This document shows positions 10,046 through 18,227 of a stretch of DNA of 64,000 bases, one piece after another; position 1 is the stretch's first letter; every line of letters starts with the position of its first letter. Under the pieces are notes generated by a model. It was not told where the DNA came from, made no database searches, and worked only from the letters and a program-made list of their open reading frames with translations. The DNA is from SXZD01 sp034680345 (GTDB lineage Bacteria > Pseudomonadota > Gammaproteobacteria > Burkholderiales > Burkholderiaceae_B), in assembly GCA_034680345.1 (NCBI GenBank), contig JAXISZ010000001.1, positions 1-64,000 on the forward strand, read 5' to 3'. The translations under genes were made by a program, and so were the position numbers.

Positions 10046-10746
10046 GGTTTAACTGTATTTCTCGGGGTGTAGGTACTGGCGTCTAAAACATCAACCCCTG
10101 GTGGTGGTGAAAATTTAAAATTGCTTAAAATAACAGACTCAGGGCCGCGCCAATCGCGAAAATTCAATTTAGTGGTTTGCCCTAGTGCGTCAAGTAACTC
10201 CATTTGCACCGGCCAAGATTCTTGAAAAGCAATGCGAATACGCTGAAAAGTATTATCTGGATTCTTAGGCACAGCTAAAACCCAATACAATCCATCGGTT
10301 GAGAGTTCTTCCTTCAAATTAAACAAAGTGTCTAAATTCTGTGGGCCAAACAACAGGGCTGCTGGGGTGGCACCCAGAATATCGCCCAAGGGGCGCACTG
10401 AAACCTGCGCCAGATCAATGTCGTAAAGGTATAACTTTTGCCCGTCTGCAATCACCAACTGCTCAAAAGGCTTACGAATATGCCAACTGAATTTACCTGG
10501 GCGAGCAAAAGAAAAAGTGCCCTCACTGCTTTTACCTGGTCTGCCATCTTTACGGACAATCGTTTGTACAAATTCACCACTAGCAGCCTTTGTGGATTGC
10601 CCAAATTGGTGTAATTGATCAATACCAACCCCCGCTTGCGCATAGGAAAGCAAGCCCAAAATACACGTTAAGTTTACAAACCAAGCAAAACGCATAAAAC
10701 CAGACAAACGGAAGAATAGTGCCGATATCAAAAAAAAATATTTCAT
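10042..10746 (-). CDS. lolA: outer-membrane lipoprotein carrier LolA
   Basis: LolA is the periplasmic chaperone that carries lipoproteins from LolCDE to LolB at the outer membrane. The mature part shows the family features: GEFVQTIVR, GTFSFARPGKFSWHIRKPF and LYLYDIDLAQVSVR, an unclosed beta-barrel that binds acyl chains. Two starts are possible. ATG 10746 overlaps the ftsK stop as ATGA and gives 234 residues. ATG 10695 gives a cleaner signal peptide (MRFAWFVNLTC, with cleavage after YAQA). The 4-bp overlaps on both sides show tight coupling with ftsK and rarA. Confidence 0.92.
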   Translation of the reverse strand: MKYFFLISALFFRLSGFMRFAWFVNLTCILGLLSYAQAGVGIDQLHQFGQSTKAASGEFVQTIVRKDGRPGKSSEGTFSFARPGKFSWHIRKPFEQLVIADGQKLYLYDIDLAQVSVRPLGDILGATPAALLFGPQNLDTLFNLKEELSTDGLYWVLAVPKNPDNTFQRIRIAFQESWPVQMELLDALGQTTKLNFRDWRGPESVILSNFKFSPPPGVDVLDASTYTPRNTVKP

Positions 10747-13205
10747 TCTTTACCCACTTCGGTATTCACCAAAATTTCACGGTTCCCATTGGATTGCATA
10801 GATGAAACCAAGCCCGCTGCTTCCATGGACTCTAACAAACGGGCCGCGCGATTGTAACCAATACGTAAATGCCTTTGTACAAACGATATAGATGCGCGGC
10901 GATTCTTCAAAACAATACCTACCGCTTCATCATAAAGGGCGTCTTTTTCGCCATCGAAACTACCGGCTACAGTATCGCCACCGTTACCATCATCGGCTGT
11001 GCCGCCCTCCAAAATGCCTTCAATATAATTGGGCTCGCCTTGTTGCTTAATATGCTCAACCACGCGATGCACTTCATCATCCGACACAAAAGCCCCATGC
11101 ACACGCTGCGGAAAACCACTACCCGGGGGCAAAAATAGCATATCGCCCTGCCCCAACAAAGCTTCAGCACCCATTTGGTCTAAAATGGTACGCGAGTCAA
11201 TTTTAGACGAAACTTGGAAAGCAATTCGCGTTGGTATATTTGCTTTAATCAAACCCGTAATAACATCCACGCTAGGGCGTTGTGTTGCCAAAATTAAATG
11301 AATACCAGCAGCTCTGGCTTTTTGAGCTAAACGCGCAATCAGTTCCTCAATTTTTTTGCCCACAACCATCATCAAATCAGCCAACTCATCAATCACAATC
11401 ACCAAATGGGGTAAACGAATTAGAGGCTCTGGCGCATCTGGTGTTAAAGAAAATGGATTGGGAATGTCTTCACCCCGCTTTTGTGCTTCAGAAATTTTTT
11501 GGTTGTACCCAGCTAAATTTCGAACCCCAAGTTTGCTCATTAGACAATAACGCCGCTCCATTTCACCAACACACCAATTCAATGCATTACCTGCCTGACG
11601 CATGTCAGTAACCACGGGACATAACAAATGGGAAATGCCTTCGTAAACACTCATTTCCAACATTTTTGGATCTATGAGTATTAAACGCACGTCTTTGGCA
11701 TCGGCTTTATATAATAATGACAAAATCATGGCATTAATACCAACAGATTTACCGGAACCCGTAGTACCAGCCACCAAACAATGCGGCATTTTCGCAAGGT
11801 CAGCGACCACTGCCTTACCTGATATGTCTTTACCCAAAGCCAAAGTAAGTAAAGAACTTGAGTTATTGTAAGTGGCTGAGCCTAAAATCTCTGTTAGCCT
11901 AACCGTTTGACGCCGCACATTGGGCAACTCCAAGCCCATTAAGTTTTTGCCCGATATAGTTTCAACTACGCGAATTGAAACCAAGGACAAAGCTCTGGCC
12001 AGGTCGCGGGCTAAATTAACAATTTGAGCTCCTTTCACACCTGGAGCAGGTTCAATTTCATAGCGTGTAATCACGGGACCTGGCAATGCAGCAATCACTT
12101 TAACCTGAACACCAAAGTCAGATAATTTTTTTTCAATCAGGCGAGAAGTAAACTCTAAGGTCTCTGCGCTCACAGTTTCAACCACCGTGGGCGCTTCGTC
12201 TAGTAAGTTTAATAAAGGCAATGAAGAATCTGATATTTCTTTAAACAAAACTTGCTGTTTTTCTTGTTCCACCCTTGGAGAAGGCGCAAGCCTTGATACC
12301 GCTGGTTCAATGTGTAATTTTTGTTCGGTATTTTCTTTAATATTTTCTTTGGTAAACGGTTTGACTAACTTGTCAAAAACACGGGCCGAAACATTGCTAG
12401 AGGAATTATTTACAGCACTATTTGATACATGACCTGAAACATTACTTGACGGGTTAACAGAAGCATATCTGGATAAATCTGAATCATGTTGCTGCTGGGT
12501 TAGGACGGACTCAAAAACCGCAGACGTATTTTTTTGCGCAACAGATTTAAAAAAACACACTTTGGAAACACGTTTGATCAACGCAAAAAAACGAGCTGCT
12601 AAGTTTTCAATGATTAAACCCAATCGATCAGCCACTTGCAACCATGAAACACCAAAAGTCAAGGAAAAACCAGCCCCCAACATCACCAAGAACAGCAAGG
12701 TTGCACCAGTAAAACCCAAACCCGTGTGCATTAAATTAGATAAACCTTGACCGATGACCCCACCACTGCCTTGCGGCACCCAATCACCAAAATGATTAAA
12801 ACGTAATGCCTCTAACCCCATTGAACCACAATGAAAAACAACAAAACCAAGGGCGCGTATCCAAACCACCATTGGATTAGGCAACTCTTCAGAAAAAGTA
12901 ACCAATTTACTCAAACGCAATTGCCGCAAATTAGCCAACAAAGTGATCAACAGCCATACCAACAACCACCAAGCTGACGCACCAAAAAGATAAAAAAAGA
13001 TATCAGATAAGTAAGCGCCTATAAGACCACCCAAATTGCTAATCCGACTCTCAGCCAATGAATGCGACCAAGCGGGATCGGCTTTGTTATAACTGACAAA
13101 GGCCAAAAACAAATATAAACCTACGGCTGCAAAACAGCCCCAGCGCAACTCAGCGAGGAGTCGAGACAATTTAAGCGGCAAAGGTTGGTGGCTTCGTGTG
13201 TTCAA
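10743..13205 (-). CDS. ftsK: DNA translocase FtsK
   Basis: FtsK anchors at the division septum and pumps chromosomal DNA, activating XerCD at dif. The 820 residues show an N-terminal membrane domain with about four helices (roughly residues 22-190), a Ser/Asn-rich linker (about 225-340), and the RecA-like motor with Walker A GTTGSGKS at 480-487, DPKMLEMSVYEGI and VIVIDELADLMM. The winged-helix gamma domain that reads KOPS lies at about 755-815 (RASISFVQRHLRIGYNRA). The frame opens at a TTG because an in-frame TGA lies just upstream and no early ATG or clear Shine-Dalgarno site is seen, so the exact start is uncertain. It is divergent from trxB. Confidence 0.95.
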   Translation of the reverse strand: MNTRSHQPLPLKLSRLLAELRWGCFAAVGLYLFLAFVSYNKADPAWSHSLAESRISNLGGLIGAYLSDIFFYLFGASAWWLLVWLLITLLANLRQLRLSKLVTFSEELPNPMVVWIRALGFVVFHCGSMGLEALRFNHFGDWVPQGSGGVIGQGLSNLMHTGLGFTGATLLFLVMLGAGFSLTFGVSWLQVADRLGLIIENLAARFFALIKRVSKVCFFKSVAQKNTSAVFESVLTQQQHDSDLSRYASVNPSSNVSGHVSNSAVNNSSSNVSARVFDKLVKPFTKENIKENTEQKLHIEPAVSRLAPSPRVEQEKQQVLFKEISDSSLPLLNLLDEAPTVVETVSAETLEFTSRLIEKKLSDFGVQVKVIAALPGPVITRYEIEPAPGVKGAQIVNLARDLARALSLVSIRVVETISGKNLMGLELPNVRRQTVRLTEILGSATYNNSSSLLTLALGKDISGKAVVADLAKMPHCLVAGTTGSGKSVGINAMILSLLYKADAKDVRLILIDPKMLEMSVYEGISHLLCPVVTDMRQAGNALNWCVGEMERRYCLMSKLGVRNLAGYNQKISEAQKRGEDIPNPFSLTPDAPEPLIRLPHLVIVIDELADLMMVVGKKIEELIARLAQKARAAGIHLILATQRPSVDVITGLIKANIPTRIAFQVSSKIDSRTILDQMGAEALLGQGDMLFLPPGSGFPQRVHGAFVSDDEVHRVVEHIKQQGEPNYIEGILEGGTADDGNGGDTVAGSFDGEKDALYDEAVGIVLKNRRASISFVQRHLRIGYNRAARLLESMEAAGLVSSMQSNGNREILVNTEVGKE

Positions 13206-13282
13206 AGCGGGTCACATTCTAAATTGTAAGTAACGATTAAAAAACTGTAAAAATTGGGCAGACAAAAAAAATACGCTCTGCG

Positions 13283-13288
13283 TATAAT
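13283..13288 (+). promoter_or_regulatory. possible -10 box in the ftsK/trxB divergent region
   Basis: A perfect TATAAT lies about 130 bp before trxB on the plus strand. No good -35 box at 16-18 bp is visible; the nearest TTG-containing hexamer is too far upstream. It could drive trxB with the 11-bp repeat array inside the leader. This is weak evidence. Confidence 0.3.
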
Positions 13289-13313
13289 CCTAAAAACACT
13301 ATTGTACTAATTT

Positions 13314-13395
13314 CGAACAATAGTTTTCGAATTGTTTTCAAATTGTTTTAAACAGTTATCGAACAGTTATTGAACTGTTTTCAAACGATTGTTCG
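13314..13395. repeat. degenerate 11-bp tandem repeat array upstream of trxB
   Basis: Seven units of about 11 bp follow one another: cgaacaatagtttt, cgaattgtttt, caaattgtttt, aaacagttat, cgaacagttat, tgaactgtttt and caaacgattgtt. The rough consensus is YGAAYWGTTTT. Within them AACAGTT and AACTGTT form an inverted pair, and the outer CGAACAAT and ATTGTTCG mirror each other. The 11-bp spacing is near one helical turn, so the units would face the same side of the DNA. It could be a regulator-binding array or a bent element for trxB or ftsK; no known operator is recognised. Confidence 0.6.
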
Positions 13396-13417
13396 TACGC
13401 ATTAAGGATAATTTGCT

Positions 13418-14389
13418 ATGTCAGAAACAACAGGCGCTTCTATTAAACAGGCACGTGTTTTAATTCTTGGTTCCGGTCCGGCTGGGTATACGGCCGCCGT
13501 TTATGCTGCACGCGCTAATCTTAAACCGGTTTTAGTCACCGGGCTAGCCCAAGGTGGTCAATTAATGACCACAACAGAAGTTGACAATTGGCCTGCAGAC
13601 GCAATGGGGGTTCAGGGCCCAGAACTGATGGCGCGTTTCCAGCAGCACGCTGAACGCTTCAATACCGAAATTATTTTCGACCATATTCATACCGTTGATT
13701 TAAAAAATCGCCCTTTTACCCTGCATGGTGATTCTGGCCAATACTCCTGCGATGCTTTAGTCATTGCCACCGGCGCTTCTGCTCAATATTTGGGCTTAGC
13801 CTCTGAAGAAGCCTTTATGGGCAAAGGAGTTTCAGCATGCGCCACATGCGACGGTTTTTTTTATCGTGGCCAAGACGTGTGCGTAGTAGGTGGCGGTAAT
13901 ACCGCCGTTGAAGAAGCGCTTTATCTGTCTAATATTGCCCGCAAAGTAACCGTAATTCACCGTCGCGATAAATTTCGTGCAGAAGCCATTATGGTTGATA
14001 AACTCAAGGAAAAAGTAGCTGAGGGCAAAATTGATATTTTTTGGAATAGCAGTTTAGAAGACGTGTTAGGCGACGAAACCGGCGTTAATGCGGTTCGGAT
14101 TGTCAACACTGGCAACGGTTCGGTTACCGATCTACCCGTAACTGGTGTTTTTATTGCCATCGGCCATAAACCCAATACAGACATATTCACCGACCAATTA
14201 GAAATGAAAAACGGTTACATAATTACTCGCAGCGGTTTAAATGGCCTTGCCACCATGACCTCAGTACCTGGTGTTTTTGCCGCTGGAGATGTGCAAGACC
14301 ACATCTATCGTCAAGCCATTACCAGTGCTGGAACAGGTTGTATGGCCGCATTAGACGCGCAACGCTGGCTAGAAGCCCAAGAAGGTTAA
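13418..14389 (+). CDS. trxB: thioredoxin reductase TrxB
   Basis: TrxB uses NADPH and FAD to reduce thioredoxin in the cytoplasm. The 323 residues show the FAD-binding GSGPAGYTAAVYAARA segment near 19-33, the redox-active CATC at 141-144 (Cys141, Cys144), an NADPH-binding GGGNTAVEEA segment near 158-167, and the C-terminal FAD segment FAAGDVQDHIYRQAITSAG. An AAGGA sequence ten or so bases before the ATG supports the start. It is transcribed away from ftsK. The Smr-domain gene follows 68 bp downstream on the same strand. Confidence 0.96.
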   Translation: MSETTGASIKQARVLILGSGPAGYTAAVYAARANLKPVLVTGLAQGGQLMTTTEVDNWPADAMGVQGPELMARFQQHAERFNTEIIFDHIHTVDLKNRPFTLHGDSGQYSCDALVIATGASAQYLGLASEEAFMGKGVSACATCDGFFYRGQDVCVVGGGNTAVEEALYLSNIARKVTVIHRRDKFRAEAIMVDKLKEKVAEGKIDIFWNSSLEDVLGDETGVNAVRIVNTGNGSVTDLPVTGVFIAIGHKPNTDIFTDQLEMKNGYIITRSGLNGLATMTSVPGVFAAGDVQDHIYRQAITSAGTGCMAALDAQRWLEAQEG

Positions 14390-14457
14390 TTTTTCAAGCC
14401 ACTTTTTTAAAATTAACCATCCAGCAACCAAAAACCAAAACCAACCAAAGCTTTGAG

Positions 14458-15105
14458 ATGCAAAAATCACGGCGATTTAAATCACTGGATGACCTTCATG
14501 GTTTGCACCAAACTTTGGTGGTAGAGGCTAAAACCAAAGAAATAGAACGCATCAAAGCGCAAGAACTGGCGCAAGCCCGTCAACAAGAAATGCGTCTATT
14601 TGAAAAAACCGTTGGAGAGGTCAAACCAATTAAACCCCACGGTCGGTATGAAATAATTAAACCCAAACCACCAGCCCTACCATTACAACGCTGGAAAGAA
14701 GAAAAAGAGGTTCTAAAAGCCAGCCTATCCGACAATATAAACATTGAACTTCTACTGGAAACAGACGATCAACTGTCTTTTCGACAACAAGGCATTGGTG
14801 GCGACGTGATTAAAAAATTGCGACGCGGCCAATGGATGATCAAAGCGGAGCTTGACCTCCACGGTTTACGCGTTGACGAAGCCCGCACAGCAGTTGCAAA
14901 CTTTATACGCCACGCCTATCGCAGTGATAAACGCTGCGTACGGATTATTCACGGCAAAGGCCATGGCTCAATTGGCAAAACATCGGTATTAAAAGACAAA
15001 GTGTACGCCTGGTTAGTTCAAAAAGAAGAGGTTTTGGCATTTTGCCAAGCACCACCCAAAGATGGTGGGGCAGGTGCGGTTTGGGTGTTATTAAAGTCCC
15101 AATAA
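14458..15105 (+). CDS. Smr-domain protein
   Basis: The 215-residue protein ends in an Smr (small MutS-related) domain: ELDLHGLRVDEA, then RIIHGKGHGS, matching the LDLHG and HGxG nuclease motifs of stand-alone Smr proteins such as SmrA/SmrB (YfcN/YdaL). These cut nucleic acid; SmrB cuts mRNA at collided ribosomes. The N-terminal half is a charged helical extension (KTKEIERIKAQELAQARQQE). The frame is open further upstream into trxB, but ATG 14458 gives the usual N-terminus for such proteins and clears trxB. Which Smr subtype this is cannot be settled by eye. Confidence 0.85.
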   Translation: MQKSRRFKSLDDLHGLHQTLVVEAKTKEIERIKAQELAQARQQEMRLFEKTVGEVKPIKPHGRYEIIKPKPPALPLQRWKEEKEVLKASLSDNINIELLLETDDQLSFRQQGIGGDVIKKLRRGQWMIKAELDLHGLRVDEARTAVANFIRHAYRSDKRCVRIIHGKGHGSIGKTSVLKDKVYAWLVQKEEVLAFCQAPPKDGGAGAVWVLLKSQ

Positions 15106-15201
15106 AGTTTCAAGAAAATCCCTATCGCCCTTAAGTACTACACCTCTACAACACTAAACCGCTGACCTATCACCATTTAAAAATAAGAAATACATTAATA
15201 A

Positions 15202-15474
15202 TTAAATATGCCCATCCACGCCATTTAAACTGGATATTAACAAACACCCCGCTGAGGTGCGGTGCCCATGATGCACCATGGCAGCCCCATTGCTCAAAAT
15301 ACAAGTTGACAACCCCTGAGCAATGCTGCAACGCTTACGACAGGCAATTGTCGCCCCAACAAATGTATAGGCCCTACCGCCTTGAAATTCTGACTTTGAA
15401 CCACCCACCACTACTCCACCACAGCTGGTGTAGTCACCCTGCCTGACCCAACCTAAAATTGGCCGATCTATCAT
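15202..15474 (-). CDS. PAAR-domain protein (T6SS spike-tip type)
   Basis: The 90-residue protein is a single PAAR domain. It opens with GWVRQGDYTSCGGVVVGGSKS, followed by GGRAYTFVGATIAC, a second half with SNGAAMVHHGHRTSAGCLLIS, and a Gly-rich end. PAAR proteins form the sharp zinc-binding cone at the tip of VgrG in type VI secretion, and the His and Cys residues here fit zinc binding. There is no N- or C-terminal toxin extension. No vgrG, hcp or tss gene is in the window, so it is an orphan here; its partner could be elsewhere in the genome. It is flanked by plus-strand genes on both sides. Confidence 0.82.
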   Translation of the reverse strand: MIDRPILGWVRQGDYTSCGGVVVGGSKSEFQGGRAYTFVGATIACRKRCSIAQGLSTCILSNGAAMVHHGHRTSAGCLLISSLNGVDGHI

Positions 15475-15658
15475 CTGATTGATTTAAAAAAATATTAACC
15501 ATTTCAGCATACCATGGCATTTTTAAAACATATAAAATCGTGAAAAATGATAACCAATTCTGCACACTAAACTCATTTATGTTGTAAATCAACAAGCACC
15601 CCTCACTTCAAATTTGTTAAACTTAAACCGTTTAATGTTTCATGAAAGATACAATTAA

Positions 15659-17062
15659 ATGTTCACCAAGGGTTATATAACCTGCCTTATCATGGTTTTG
15701 CTTGGCATAACAGCTTGCAGCACTTCAAAAAAAATTGATCATTTGCCCAAAAACGAATTATCTTCTGAACACACCTACTGGTGGTCACAATTCAATGATC
15801 CGATATTATTGCAATTAATAGAAAATGCCCAAGCCGTTTCTGGTTCTGTAGCCAATGCAGCTGCTAACATCATCGCTGCTCGTACTAACTTAACAACGAT
15901 TACAGGAAGTACGCAACCCACTGTCAATGCCACAGCAGAACTAAACCGCTCGAGCTTTACTTTTGGTGGCCCACTGGCGTACCGCTCACAAAGTGCTTTA
16001 GGTTTTATTTCCAGCTGGGAAATTAATTTATTTGGCGCACTGGCCAAAGCGCAAGAAGCAGCACAAGCCAACTTGAATGCCAGTGAAAAACAATGGCAAG
16101 CGGTGCGCAATGGTGTCAGTGCGGAAACAGCAACCCACTACGTCCAATTGCGTTTATGCCAAAAACAAGAATACCAAAAACAATTGTTGACTGAAACACT
16201 AAAACGATCAAGCCAAGCGGTTGCTGCCTCAACAGCACAAGGTTTAAATTCAAGTATTGAACTATCACAAATACAACAACGCTACCAACAAGCACTTATT
16301 GCATGGTCTCAACAACAAACCAATTGCGAAAAAATATTTAAAACACTGCTAGCAATCACAGGGCAACCAGCGCATGAACTTCACCAACAACTGGCTGAAA
16401 AAAAAGCACAATTACCACAAGCTCCAAAAAAAACAATACCCGCTTTAGCCGCGCATATTGTAGAGCAACGCCCCGATATAGCCGCTTTACAAAGCCAAAC
16501 CCTTGCTGCCGCAGCCGAAATAGGAATAGCCAAATCACAAAGCTACCCCAGTGTAAGCTTACTAGGCCAGGTATTACCAAGTCGAATCTCGTTTAATGGT
16601 GGGCAAACTATGTCTCTAACCACCTGGAGTTTTGGGCCAAGTATTGGCCTACCCATTTTGGATGGAGGGGGACGCCAAGCCCGTGTTGAAGCTGCGCAAG
16701 CCAATTATCTAGCGAAACAAGCCCAACTTGAAGATGGCGTAAGACACGCAATTGCTGAAGTTGAACGCGCCTTACTAGAGGTAAACACCAGTTTAAGCAC
16801 ACTGCATATCCATGCCAATGCGCTTGCCGCAGCCAATACAGAACTTGAACTAACCAACGCACGATTTAAACAAGGCTTCACCAGCGGGATCCAATTAGAA
16901 AATACTAAGCACAATCAGATACAAGCCCAAGAAATGTATGAGATTTACTTGGCCAACCACACACTGGCGTGGATTGGACTTTACCGCGCAGTTGGTGGTG
17001 TTTGGTTGCCAGAACTCAACCATAACAAAGAACTGCATGTTCATGAACAAGAAAAAAGGTAA
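15659..17062 (+). CDS. RND efflux outer-membrane factor (NodT/OprM-type lipoprotein)
   Basis: This is the outer-membrane channel of a tripartite pump. The N-terminus is a lipoprotein signal with lipobox LGITAC, lipidated at Cys20. The body shows the two OEP repeats of the TolC superfamily, with the family phrases YWWSQFNDPILLQLI near the start, PDIAALQSQTLAAAAEIGIAKSQ in the middle and SIGLPILDGGGRQARVEAAQ after it. The length (467) is normal for NodT-type channels. The adaptor gene starts at or just after its stop codon and the pump gene follows with overlap, so the three form one operon. Substrates cannot be read from sequence. Confidence 0.92.
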   Translation: MFTKGYITCLIMVLLGITACSTSKKIDHLPKNELSSEHTYWWSQFNDPILLQLIENAQAVSGSVANAAANIIAARTNLTTITGSTQPTVNATAELNRSSFTFGGPLAYRSQSALGFISSWEINLFGALAKAQEAAQANLNASEKQWQAVRNGVSAETATHYVQLRLCQKQEYQKQLLTETLKRSSQAVAASTAQGLNSSIELSQIQQRYQQALIAWSQQQTNCEKIFKTLLAITGQPAHELHQQLAEKKAQLPQAPKKTIPALAAHIVEQRPDIAALQSQTLAAAAEIGIAKSQSYPSVSLLGQVLPSRISFNGGQTMSLTTWSFGPSIGLPILDGGGRQARVEAAQANYLAKQAQLEDGVRHAIAEVERALLEVNTSLSTLHIHANALAAANTELELTNARFKQGFTSGIQLENTKHNQIQAQEMYEIYLANHTLAWIGLYRAVGGVWLPELNHNKELHVHEQEKR

Positions 17063-18227
17063 TAACGTGATTCGTATTGCATCCACTGCACTAATTTTTT
17101 TTGTATTTTTAATTGGCGTAAGCAGTCAATTCGCCCTTGCTCAAACCCAGCAAAATCGAACAAACCCATCTGCGAAGTCTAGTCCACCAACGGCAGCAAA
17201 CCCAACCCCAAGACCAGCATTAACTGTTGAAACCGTCCAACCAAAGAAGGCGGTTATACCACGCACCTTAAGTTTTAATGGGTCAATTATGCCTTGGCAA
17301 CTAATTTCGGTTGACCATCGTTTATCTGGTGTTGCTTTGTCTGAAGTGTACGCCAATATTGGAGACACCGTAAAAAAAGGCCAGTTACTAGCACAGTATG
17401 ACACGCAAAGCATTGCTCTTGAACTAGCGATTGCGCAAGCACAGCTAGAACAAGCACATGCGGCTGCCCAAGAAGCACAACGCAATGCACAAGCGGTGCA
17501 AAACCTTAGTGATTCTAATGCGTTAAGCACCAACCAAATTCAACACATTTTAACGCAAGATGCCACCGCCAAAGCCAATTTATCCACTGCAACAGCGCAA
17601 GTTAGTTTGCAACAACTGCGGTTACGTTACACACGCGTTTTGGCACCTGAGGGCGGCGTAATTATTGCCCGCCAAGCTAATATTGGAGCTGTTTCGCCAT
17701 TGGGTAGCGAGTTGTTTCGACTGATTAGAAACAACCGTTTAGAATGGCGCGGCGAGGTTACTGCTCAAGAATACCCCGCATTAAAACCAGGCCTACCTGT
17801 GCGTATAGCGCTTAACAACGGTGCGTTTATTCAGACTAAAATTCGCCAAATTGCACCCCACATAGACCCCACAACACGCACTGCTGTTGTATACGCTGAC
17901 ATCCCAAAAAATCAGCCAAACACCAACAATCAACTAAGCATTAGCGATCAACCAGTCACCAGCGGTATGTTTTTACGAGGCGATGTGGAGATAAATAACC
18001 AACCTGCCCTACTTTTACCACACACAACCTTGGTTTTACGCGATGGTTTTAGTTATGTATTTGTACTTGACCCACAAAACAACCGTGTTCAACAGGTAAA
18101 AGTCACAACCGGACAACGCTTAAATAACGAAATTGAGATTGTCTCAGGCCTAACAGAACAAACCCAAGTAATTCGCAATGGTGTAGGATTTTTAAATGAT
18201 GGTGACCATGTGAAGGTGGCACCATGA
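17043..18227 (+). CDS. RND efflux periplasmic adaptor (membrane fusion protein)
   Basis: The adaptor links the inner-membrane RND pump to the outer-membrane channel. It has an N-terminal hydrophobic signal (IRIASTALIFFVFLIG, then ALA-QT) and a Pro/Asn-rich linker. A lipoyl half (DTVKKGQLLAQYD) leads to an Ala/Gln-rich coiled-coil hairpin, and a second lipoyl/beta-barrel part contains VLAPEGGVIIARQANIGAVSPLGSE split by the hairpin. ATG 17043 overlaps the previous gene. GTG 17067 has AAAGGT six bases upstream and would leave MIRIAS as the N-terminus, so either start is plausible. Its stop overlaps the pump start as ATGA. Confidence 0.9.
   Translation: MNKKKGNNVIRIASTALIFFVFLIGVSSQFALAQTQQNRTNPSAKSSPPTAANPTPRPALTVETVQPKKAVIPRTLSFNGSIMPWQLISVDHRLSGVALSEVYANIGDTVKKGQLLAQYDTQSIALELAIAQAQLEQAHAAAQEAQRNAQAVQNLSDSNALSTNQIQHILTQDATAKANLSTATAQVSLQQLRLRYTRVLAPEGGVIIARQANIGAVSPLGSELFRLIRNNRLEWRGEVTAQEYPALKPGLPVRIALNNGAFIQTKIRQIAPHIDPTTRTAVVYADIPKNQPNTNNQLSISDQPVTSGMFLRGDVEINNQPALLLPHTTLVLRDGFSYVFVLDPQNNRVQQVKVTTGQRLNNEIEIVSGLTEQTQVIRNGVGFLNDGDHVKVAP

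Noticed and set aside
10869..11611. Several plus-strand open frames opposite ftsK
   Set aside because: They are antisense to the conserved motor domain of ftsK, with no ribosome sites and no recognisable protein features.
15106..15201. Possible terminator after the Smr gene
   Set aside because: No stem with a following T tract could be found.
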